From NCBI GenBank assembly GCA_021737445.1, contig JAIPDY010000188.1, forward strand, positions 1 to 6,557: a stretch of 6,557 nt of DNA, given 5' to 3'. Positions 1-5,627 of the stretch are shown in pieces. Position 1 is the stretch's first letter; the number at the start of each line of letters is the position of its first letter. The position numbers were made by a program, and so were the translations under genes. The notes beneath the pieces are model-generated. The model searched no databases and had not been told where the DNA came from. It worked only from the letters and a program-made list of their open reading frames with translations. The DNA is from Desulfotignum sp. GTDB taxonomy: Bacteria; Desulfobacterota; Desulfobacteria; Desulfobacterales; Desulfobacteraceae.

Positions 1-963
1 CCCGGCCACAAACAGGATAGAACCGCCGTCTTTGACCACGCCCACTATGTTGAACAGGGCTTTGGTGGCCTGGTAGAGCTGGCCGTCGGTGCGGAAGCCG
101 CCGGCAGACACCAGGGCAAAATCCCCTTTTTCAGGGACCGTGACACAGCAGGCAGTGTTCAGGGCTGTGCATCCCCGGTCAAAGGTGGGGTGCAGGTCTC
201 CGGCAGCCGCATAAAAGATCTCCCCGGCCCCGTTGGATGCCACGGCAGCGTAACACGCGGTTTTGTCCTGTAAAAACAGATCTGCCCCTTCCATCATGTC
301 TTCATGGACCGGGTTGCCCTGTGTGACAGCCTGGCGCACCAGGGGATGGGGCCGGCCCGTGCCGTCAAAGGCCAGGGAATGGTTCTGCTGGATGCTGTCA
401 TATCCGGCAATGCCGGGCAGGATATATTTTCTGCCCCCGCCGAACCCGGCGATGAGATGGTGCAGGAGCCCGCCGAAAATGATGATGTGATCCGCTTCCA
501 CAGCTTCTTTTGTCACGGACAGGCAGGTGCCCCGGGAGGTTTTTCCGATGTTTACCAGCCGGGAGGGGTCAAGGCCGGCAGAGTTGCAGATGCGCACCCG
601 GCTGACACTGGCCTGGCCGGCCAGATGGGCGAACCGGGTGTCCGGGATCGGGGCATGGGTGCCCAGGGCGATGATCACCGTGATCTGTTTATCGGGCACG
701 CCCAGGTCTGCCAGGGCCTGGATGATGGCGGGCACGAACAGGTCTCCCCTGGCCCACAGCCGGGTGTCGTCCGGGATGATGACTGCCACTTTCTGGAAGG
801 CAATGCCCGGCGGGGCTGTGTCCTGAATTCCTTTTTGAAGGACGACGGCTGCCTGGTCCATGGAAAGGGGGGGCACCTCTTTTCCCTGGATCACAGACAG
901 AAGGTTTGTGTCGGGGAGATCCACGGTGACGTGGGTGCGGCCTTTTTCCAGATCGATTTTCAT
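1..963 (-). CDS. larA: LarA-family nickel-pincer 2-hydroxyacid racemase, C-terminus cut off by window edge
   Basis: The frame is open for 321 codons from the ATG at 963 to the window edge; about 100 C-terminal residues are missing compared with the roughly 420-residue family. LarA enzymes racemise or epimerise 2-hydroxyacids by hydride transfer to a nickel-pincer nucleotide bound covalently to a lysine. From memory of Lactobacillus plantarum LarA, every key residue visible here is kept: D65 and R68 in DDTR (D72, R75), H103 in GTH (H108), H169 (H174), K179 in GGRK (K184, cofactor attachment), H195 in QNH (H200, nickel ligand) and K301 in YQATK (K298). The spacings H169-K179 (10) and K179-H195 (16) match that enzyme exactly. 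K179 is followed by Tyr where L. plantarum LarA has Ser. The start overlaps the glcF stop as ATGA, with AAGGA at 972-976 eight bases upstream. Lactate is the default substrate, but the superfamily includes enzymes for malate, phenyllactate and other hydroxyacids, so the exact substrate is open. Cofactor genes larB, larC and larE are not in the window. Confidence 0.93.
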   Translation of the reverse strand, partial: MKIDLEKGRTHVTVDLPDTNLLSVIQGKEVPPLSMDQAAVVLQKGIQDTAPPGIAFQKVAVIIPDDTRLWARGDLFVPAIIQALADLGVPDKQITVIIALGTHAPIPDTRFAHLAGQASVSRVRICNSAGLDPSRLVNIGKTSRGTCLSVTKEAVEADHIIIFGGLLHHLIAGFGGGRKYILPGIAGYDSIQQNHSLAFDGTGRPHPLVRQAVTQGNPVHEDMMEGADLFLQDKTACYAAVASNGAGEIFYAAAGDLHPTFDRGCTALNTACCVTVPEKGDFALVSAGGFRTDGQLYQATKALFNIVGVVKDGGSILFVAG

Positions 964-2363
964 GATCCCAGTCCTTTGCTGATCAGGGTTACCGGGTGAA
1001 CTACGGTGAGGTTGTCTTTTTCAGACAGGCTGCCGTGCAGGTTGATCCGGCACACGGGGCAGTCCGTGAGCCAGAAATCAGCCCCGGCAGCCCGGGCACT
1101 GATCAGTTTTTTTGCCATCATTTTCCGGGAGATATCCGGGTATTCATAGAAAAAAGTGCCCCCGCCGCCGCAGCAGGCAGCTTCATCCGGCACCGGAATG
1201 TAGTCAAAGCAGGGCAGGGCCTTGAGCAGATCCAGGACCTTTGCCAGGGAATTGAAGCTGTTTTTGGAGTGACAGGGGGCATGGTAGATCACCTTGTGCT
1301 TCGGGGTGGTAGGTTTCATGGCTGCTGCCAGGTCATCCATATGGTCATGGAGAAACGAGAGAATATCCCGGGTTTTTGCGGCAATGGTGTCCGGCATGCC
1401 CGGGGTGGTCTTTTGGGCCAGGGCGATCTGGTGGGCCAGAGCCTTATTGCGGCTGGGGTCCAGGGTGTTCATCAATGCCGGGTATTCATCTTTCAAGGCC
1501 GCCCCGCAGGTGGTACAGTCCACGATCACGGCATCGCAGTGTTTCGCTGCTTCATCGCAAGCCTTATCCATGGCATCGCAGTTTTCTGCGGCAGCATCCT
1601 TAGCGTTCTCCGTGGTATTGCCGCTGTTTTCACGCATGGCCTCCTGGATGGCTGTCAGGTTGACCGCCATGTTTTCGACGGCCTGGTCCCTTGCCCCGTG
1701 AAACATCATGGGGATGCCGCAGCATGTCTGGCCGTCGGGGATCACCACTTCATACCCAAGTCTTGTGAGGATGTTCACAGTGGCCTGTCCGGTGTCGGCA
1801 AACAGAAAGTTGGTGGCGCACCCGGTGAAATAGACCACCCGGCCCCTGGGGTTGTCCCGGCAATGTCCGCCCGGGCTGTCCTTGGCAAAAGCCACCCGGG
1901 GCAGGGTGCTGCGGAAGGAGCGTCGGTTCATCTCCGGAAACCGGCTTACCGGGATGGTGCCGATTTTGTATTTTTTTTCCAAGGCCCCAGGGGTGAGGCG
2001 CCGGCCGATCCTGGCAAGGCCTGCCCCCATGCGCAGGCGGTATTCCTTTGCCAGCAGATACACAAGACTCCGGATGGCCGGCGGATCGGGCTGGGATTTG
2101 GCCATTTTCCGGCGCATCTCCATGAATTTGGCATAGTGGTTGATGCCGGATGGACACGCCACTTTGCAGGCCCCGCACATCAGGCACCGGGATACCAGAT
2201 CCTTGAGCAGAGGAGAGGCGGACAGATCCTTTTTTTCAAACGCCTTGATGAGCTGGAGCCGGGCCCGGGGGGAGGCCTGTTCCTGTTTGAGTACCTGGTA
2301 CACCGGGCACACAGACAGGCACAGCCCGCATTTGCCGCAGTTCTGGATGGGCTGGTCTGTCAT
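960..2363 (-). CDS. glcF: GlcF-like Fe-S subunit of a 2-hydroxyacid (D-lactate/glycolate) dehydrogenase
   Basis: This 467-residue soluble protein should carry electrons from the flavin subunit encoded just upstream to a membrane or soluble acceptor. The N-terminus has two [4Fe-4S] ferredoxin motifs: C9-x2-C12-x2-C15-x3-C19-P and C60-x2-C63-x2-C66-x3-C70-P. Two CCG domains follow. The first has C182, C214-C215-G and C283-x2-C286; the second has C364, C397-C398-G-G and C435-x2-C438. E. coli GlcF is about 407 residues. The excess lies mainly in the first CCG domain, where 67 residues separate the CC pair from CxxC, against 36 in the second domain and about 34 in the family signature. That insert (about residues 246-278) is rich in Ala and charged residues and contains a short tandem repeat with extra cysteines at 262, 269 and 276. 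The ATG overlaps the glcD stop as ATGA and has only a weak upstream ribosome site, so translational coupling is likely. HdrD-like and LldE-like proteins share the fold, but the glcD neighbour favours a GlcF role. Confidence 0.93.
   Translation of the reverse strand: MTDQPIQNCGKCGLCLSVCPVYQVLKQEQASPRARLQLIKAFEKKDLSASPLLKDLVSRCLMCGACKVACPSGINHYAKFMEMRRKMAKSQPDPPAIRSLVYLLAKEYRLRMGAGLARIGRRLTPGALEKKYKIGTIPVSRFPEMNRRSFRSTLPRVAFAKDSPGGHCRDNPRGRVVYFTGCATNFLFADTGQATVNILTRLGYEVVIPDGQTCCGIPMMFHGARDQAVENMAVNLTAIQEAMRENSGNTTENAKDAAAENCDAMDKACDEAAKHCDAVIVDCTTCGAALKDEYPALMNTLDPSRNKALAHQIALAQKTTPGMPDTIAAKTRDILSFLHDHMDDLAAAMKPTTPKHKVIYHAPCHSKNSFNSLAKVLDLLKALPCFDYIPVPDEAACCGGGGTFFYEYPDISRKMMAKKLISARAAGADFWLTDCPVCRINLHGSLSEKDNLTVVHPVTLISKGLGS
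1530..1613 (-). repeat. In-frame imperfect tandem repeat (42-bp units, 21-bp sub-period) inside glcF
   Basis: Bases 1530-1571 and 1572-1613 are two adjacent 42-bp copies; both begin with GGCATCGCAGT on the plus strand and match at 30 of 42 positions by hand alignment. A finer 21-bp period is visible: ATCGCA occurs at 1533, 1554 and 1575. In protein terms these are residues 251-264 (TENAKDAAAENCDA) and 265-278 (MDKACDEAAKHCDA), identical at 8 of 14 positions. The seven-residue unit is roughly x-C-D-A-x-x-K, and the last copy runs into the native CCG ligand C283. The period is a multiple of three, so the reading frame is kept. Confidence 0.8.
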
Positions 2364-3733
2364 ACGAATTTTCCCGGGTTCAGGATCCCGTCCGGATCCA
2401 CGGCCTGCTTGATGGTTTTCATAAAATCGATGGTGTCCTGGTTCATGACCAGGGGCAGGTATTTTGATTTGGCCAGGCCGATGCCGTGCTCTCCGGACAG
2501 GGTGCCGTCCAGGTCGGCGGCTGCCTGGAAGATCTCGTCAAATGCAGCCAGCACCCGTTCCCACTCTTGGGCATTGCTTTTGTCTGCCGGGATCATGGGG
2601 TGCATGTTGCCGTCCCCGGCATGGGCCAGGACGCCCACCCGCAGCTTGTATTTGTCTGCGATCTGCACGATGCGCCGCACCATTTCCGGGACCCGGCTTA
2701 CGGGCACGGTGACATCTTCTGAAATAATGTCCGGGGCCAGCTTGGCAAACACCCCGTAGGCGGAGCGCCGGGCCGTCCACAGCCGCTCTCTGTCCTCTGC
2801 AGATCCGGCTTCCTGGATGTTGACAGCATGGCTGGCATGCAGCTTTTCCGTGATCTGTTTTATCTGTTTGTCACAGGCCTCTGCCACCCCGTCCACCTCG
2901 ATGAGCAGGGTGCCGGCCGCTTCTCTGTCAAGTCCTAAACCGGCTTTGTCCTCGATGGCGTTCAGGGTGAGCCGGTCCATCAGTTCCATGGCTGCCGGCA
3001 GGATACCGGACCCGATGATGTCGGTAACCGCCTTTGCCGTGTCATCCAGGTCTTTGAAGGTGGCCATGATGGTTTTTACGGTTTCCGGCAGGGGCACCAC
3101 CTTGAGGATCGCTTTGGTGACCAGTCCCAGGGTGCCTTCTGATCCGCAGAACAGGGCGGCCAGCTTGTACCCGGTGACATCCTTGATGTTTTTGCTGCCG
3201 AATGTGATCACCTTGCCCGAGGCCAGCACCACCTCCAGGCCCAGGATATAATCTAAGGTCACCCCGTATTTGAGGCACCTGGGGCCGCCCGCGTTCTGGG
3301 CAATGTTTCCGCCGATGGTGGAAGAATTCATGGAACCGGGGTCCGGGGGAAAGAAAAACCCGTAAGGGGCCAGGGCTGCCTGGACATCGGCATTTACCAC
3401 GCCGGGTTCCACAATAATATACCGGTCTTTTGTGTTGATCTCAATGATTCGGTCCATTTGGGAAAAACAGATCACCAGGCCGTGGTGCAGCGGCACCGGG
3501 GCGCCGCACACCGAGGTGCCGGCGCCTCTGCCCGTGACCGGGATTTTATGGGCCGATGCCAGGGCCAAAATTTGTGACACCTCATCCGTGGTTTCAGGAA
3601 AAATTACGGCATCAGGCATGGATTCTTCCACAAACGCGTCATAGGCATAGCAGAAGAGCTGTTCTTTTTGGTCCAGCCACCGGGTTGGGTCCACAATGGA
3701 CAAAAACTGTTTTTTCAGGTCCGGTGATATCAT
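2360..3733 (-). CDS. glcD: GlcD-like FAD-linked 2-hydroxyacid dehydrogenase (D-lactate/glycolate type)
   Basis: This 457-residue flavoprotein of the VAO/PCMH superfamily should oxidise a 2-hydroxyacid to a 2-oxoacid, most likely D-lactate or glycolate, and pass electrons to the GlcF-like partner. The FAD_binding_4 domain covers about residues 38-215: the phosphate-binding stretch VTGRGAGTSVCG (67-77), DPGSMNSSTIGGNIAQNAGG (131-150) and TGYKLAALFCGSEGTLG (187-203). The C-terminal FAD-oxidase domain has HAGDGNMHP (371-379) and SGEHGIG (413-419), the His/Glu metal- and substrate-binding signatures, and ends with the usual DPDGILNPGK. E. coli GlcD is about 499 residues, so the length is slightly short but all signatures are present. 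No signal peptide or membrane segment is seen, so it is cytoplasmic. The start is supported by AAAGGAG at 3738-3744. It lies 36 bp after dctM and overlaps glcF by 4 bp. Sequence alone does not separate D-lactate from glycolate or longer D-hydroxyacids. Confidence 0.93.
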   Translation of the reverse strand: MISPDLKKQFLSIVDPTRWLDQKEQLFCYAYDAFVEESMPDAVIFPETTDEVSQILALASAHKIPVTGRGAGTSVCGAPVPLHHGLVICFSQMDRIIEINTKDRYIIVEPGVVNADVQAALAPYGFFFPPDPGSMNSSTIGGNIAQNAGGPRCLKYGVTLDYILGLEVVLASGKVITFGSKNIKDVTGYKLAALFCGSEGTLGLVTKAILKVVPLPETVKTIMATFKDLDDTAKAVTDIIGSGILPAAMELMDRLTLNAIEDKAGLGLDREAAGTLLIEVDGVAEACDKQIKQITEKLHASHAVNIQEAGSAEDRERLWTARRSAYGVFAKLAPDIISEDVTVPVSRVPEMVRRIVQIADKYKLRVGVLAHAGDGNMHPMIPADKSNAQEWERVLAAFDEIFQAAADLDGTLSGEHGIGLAKSKYLPLVMNQDTIDFMKTIKQAVDPDGILNPGKFV

Positions 3734-3737
3734 GTGT

Positions 3738-3744
3738 CTCCTTT
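3738..3744 (-). promoter_or_regulatory. Ribosome binding site of glcD
   Basis: On the minus strand AAAGGAG is followed by ACAC and then the ATG at 3733. It is the only evident signal in the 36-bp dctM-glcD gap (3734-3769). I see no hairpin or promoter there, so glcD probably shares the dctQM transcript but has its own initiation site. Confidence 0.75.
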
Positions 3745-3769
3745 GTGTCAGTCTCAGTTGTGCCGGCCC

Positions 3770-5047
3770 CTATTTGAGCAGCCAGTTGGGCAAAGCCAGG
3801 GAAATCCAGGGGATGTAGGTGACCAGCATCAGGCAGGCCAGCATGATCACCAGAAACGGGGCCACGCCCCGGGCGATTTTGATGATGGGTTCCTTTGTGA
3901 TGCCCGATGCCACAAACAGGTTCAGGCCGAAGGGCGGGGTGAGCATGCCCATCTGGATGTTGAGCACCATGACCACGCCAAAATGCACCAAATCAATGCC
4001 GTATCGGTTCAGGGTTTCTAAAAACAGCGGTGCCAGAATAAGCATGGCAGACACATCATCCATGAAGCATCCCAGGATCAGAAACAATATATTCACCGTG
4101 AGCAGAAACATCCAGGGGCTGTCAATATACCGGAAGATGATATCTGCCAGCTGGTGGGGGACCTGCTCGGCCGTGAGCAGCCAGATAAAGGTCATGGCAC
4201 AGGACAGAATAAACAGCAGGCAGGCGGACAGAACAGCCGCCTCCTGGCATACCCCTGTCAGATCCTTGAGACCGAACTCCCGGTAGATGGCCATCTCCAC
4301 AAACAGGGCATACACCACGGACACGGCAGCCGCTTCCGTCGGGGTGAACACCCCTGAATAAATACCCCCCAGCACGATAAAGGGCAACGCCAGTGCCCAG
4401 ATACCTTCTTTACCAGCCTGGATCAGCCGGGAAAGCGAGGCTTTGTGTTCGATGCGCCAGTTGTGTTTCTTTGCCACAAAAAAGGTATACACCATCAAAG
4501 AGAACCCGATGAGCAGTCCCGGCATCACCCCGGCCATGAAGATTTCCGACACGGATACATTCATGACCAGGCAGTAGAGAATCATGGGTATGGAGGGCGG
4601 AATCACGATCCCTAAAGAGCCGGACACCGTGATCAGCCCCAGGGAGAATTTTTCGCCATATCCGGCCTTGATCAGGGCCGGAATCATGATGGAGCCGATG
4701 GCCACCACCGTGGCAGGAGAAGATCCTGATATGGCGGCAAAAAAGATGCAGGCCAAAATCCCGGCCATGGCAAGACCGCCGGGAAACCACCCCACCAGGG
4801 CGTTGACAAAGGCGATGAGCCGTCTGGCAATACCGCCGCGGGTCATGACCGCACCTGCCAGGATGAAAAAGGGAATGGCCAGGAGCACAAACTGGTCCAG
4901 TGCGTTAAACAGCTGCTGGGTGATGATGGTCAACGGGGTGGAGGAAAAAAATACCAGGGACACCAGGGTGGTCACCCCCAGGATCACGGCAATGGGCACG
5001 CCTAAAAACAGGAGCACGGCAAAGCAGATGCAGATGGTCAGGATCAT
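3770..5047 (-). CDS. dctM: TRAP transporter large membrane subunit, DctM family
   Basis: This 425-residue, very hydrophobic protein is the sodium-coupled translocation subunit of a TRAP transporter in the inner membrane, working with DctQ and the periplasmic DctP. Length and sequence match the family. Recognisable stretches are ALDQFVLLAIPFFILAGAVM (49-68), AAISGSSPATVVAIGS (104-119), GSLGIVIPPSIPMILY (143-158), GGIYSGVFTPTEAAAV (227-242) and NIQMGMLTPPFGLNLFVASG (363-382). The GSSP and TPP segments correspond to the re-entrant hairpin tips around which sodium and substrate bind in solved TRAP structures. About a dozen membrane segments or re-entrant helices can be read. The ATG overlaps the dctQ stop as ATGA, with AAGGGG at 5055-5060 seven bases upstream, so the two subunits are likely made in a coupled ratio. 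Substrate choice is set mainly by DctP, so the subunit itself says little about the cargo; the downstream genes suggest a 2-hydroxyacid. Confidence 0.96.
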   Translation of the reverse strand: MILTICICFAVLLFLGVPIAVILGVTTLVSLVFFSSTPLTIITQQLFNALDQFVLLAIPFFILAGAVMTRGGIARRLIAFVNALVGWFPGGLAMAGILACIFFAAISGSSPATVVAIGSIMIPALIKAGYGEKFSLGLITVSGSLGIVIPPSIPMILYCLVMNVSVSEIFMAGVMPGLLIGFSLMVYTFFVAKKHNWRIEHKASLSRLIQAGKEGIWALALPFIVLGGIYSGVFTPTEAAAVSVVYALFVEMAIYREFGLKDLTGVCQEAAVLSACLLFILSCAMTFIWLLTAEQVPHQLADIIFRYIDSPWMFLLTVNILFLILGCFMDDVSAMLILAPLFLETLNRYGIDLVHFGVVMVLNIQMGMLTPPFGLNLFVASGITKEPIIKIARGVAPFLVIMLACLMLVTYIPWISLALPNWLLK

Positions 5048-5523
5048 GGGTTCGCCCCTTTCAGGCCCTGTTTGAACGCCTGTAAAAGGAATCTGATCCC
5101 GATGAAAATGGAAAACACGGGAATGGGCATGTAGGCGATATACATGGGGATCTGCATGGTGGGGGAGGTGGTTTCATATCCGTGCATGCGCAGCACGATT
5201 TTCCAGGAATGATATGCCACAATAAAGAAAAACGCGGCTGACAGGCAGTTGGTCAGGGCCCGGACAAGGCTCTGCCAGGGCCGGCCCATGTGGGATACCA
5301 CAAGATCCATGGTAAAATGGCTGCCGGTGCGCACCCCGATGGATGCCCCTGAAAACGCCACAAACACCCCCACGTACCGGCCCAGTTCCTCAAACCAGGT
5401 AAAGGAATAGTTGAACACGTACCGGGCGATCACCTGGACAAACCCGATGGCTGCCAGGGCCAGGATGGTCCACACCAGGGTGATGTTTTCCACACGGTTG
5501 ATGAAGGTAAAAAAACGCTGCAC
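5044..5523 (-). CDS. dctQ: TRAP transporter small membrane subunit, DctQ family
   Basis: The 159-residue protein has four predicted membrane helices at about residues 14-36, 47-66, 88-106 and 126-149, the normal DctQ topology. Family hallmarks are VIARYVFNYSFTWFEELGRY (31-50), the RTGSHFTMD stretch (65-73) and SPTMQIPMYIAYMPIPV (120-136). It pairs with DctM to form the membrane part of the importer and is separate here, not fused as in some QM proteins. The start is GTG. It is favoured by a strong GAGGAGG at 5531-5537 with a seven-base spacer, and the family-like N-terminus begins directly after it. The 3' end overlaps dctM by 4 bp. An intrinsic terminator lies immediately upstream, so expression depends on read-through from dctP or on a promoter that I cannot identify. 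Confidence 0.94.
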   Translation of the reverse strand: MQRFFTFINRVENITLVWTILALAAIGFVQVIARYVFNYSFTWFEELGRYVGVFVAFSGASIGVRTGSHFTMDLVVSHMGRPWQSLVRALTNCLSAAFFFIVAYHSWKIVLRMHGYETTSPTMQIPMYIAYMPIPVFSIFIGIRFLLQAFKQGLKGANP

Positions 5524-5530
5524 AGAGGGG

Positions 5531-5537
5531 CCTCCTC
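5531..5537 (-). promoter_or_regulatory. Strong ribosome binding site deciding the GTG start of dctQ
   Basis: GAGGAGG on the minus strand lies seven bases before the GTG at 5523. It directly abuts the T-tract of the upstream terminator. The strong site may compensate for reduced mRNA reaching dctQ; this last point is inference. Confidence 0.8.
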
Positions 5538-5570
5538 AAAAAAGCGGCTGAAATGCTGATTTCAGCCGCT
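5538..5570 (-). terminator. Rho-independent terminator between dctP and dctQ
   Basis: Read on the minus strand, AGCGGCTGAAAT (5570-5559), loop CAGC (5558-5555) and ATTTCAGCCGCT (5554-5543) make a perfect 12-bp stem with a 4-base loop. The stem's final T plus 5542-5538 gives six Ts in a row. This is textbook intrinsic-terminator geometry, in the direction of the genes. Since dctQ and dctM are the transporter partners of dctP, the element probably acts as a partial terminator or mRNA 3'-end stabiliser, leaving dctP transcript in excess. Confidence 0.88.
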
Positions 5571-5586
5571 CTGCTTATCGGTTGGG

Positions 5587-5622
5587 CAGCGGTGCCGGCG
5601 GATATGGCTTTCGGCACCGCTG
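5587..5622 (-). repeat. Perfect 11-bp inverted repeat just after the dctP stop codon
   Basis: CAGCGGTGCCG (5587-5597) and CGGCACCGCTG (5612-5622) are exact reverse complements separated by 14 bases. On the minus strand the hairpin begins five bases after the dctP TAA and is not followed by a T-tract, so it is not a terminator for these genes. A 3' mRNA-stabilising hairpin for dctP is plausible; a protein-binding palindrome cannot be excluded. Confidence 0.75.
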
Positions 5623-5627
5623 GGGTT

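Noticed and set aside
304..999. A 231-codon open frame on the plus strand
   Set aside because: It is antisense to the LarA-family gene, whose catalytic motifs are all present on the minus strand. The translation is low-complexity and matches no family I know.
1530..1613. A CRISPR array or mobile-element scar at the glcF repeat
   Set aside because: The repeats are adjacent, imperfect, without spacers, and keep the reading frame. They fit internal coding-sequence duplication better.
1750..2187. A 145-codon minus-strand frame inside glcF
   Set aside because: It is an out-of-frame shadow of glcF; the glcF frame carries the Fe-S motifs throughout this stretch, so there is no frameshift.
996..2759. 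A 587-codon open frame on the plus strand, opposite glcF and the 3' part of glcD
   Set aside because: It lies antisense to two well-supported genes, crosses their junction, and has no recognisable domain. Long antisense frames are expected in G+C-rich coding DNA with biased third positions.
5538..5622. A riboswitch-like switch in which the two hairpins exclude each other
   Set aside because: Cross-pairing between the hairpins is limited to about five bases (AGCGG with CCGCT), against perfect 11- and 12-bp stems, and no aptamer-like structure is seen.
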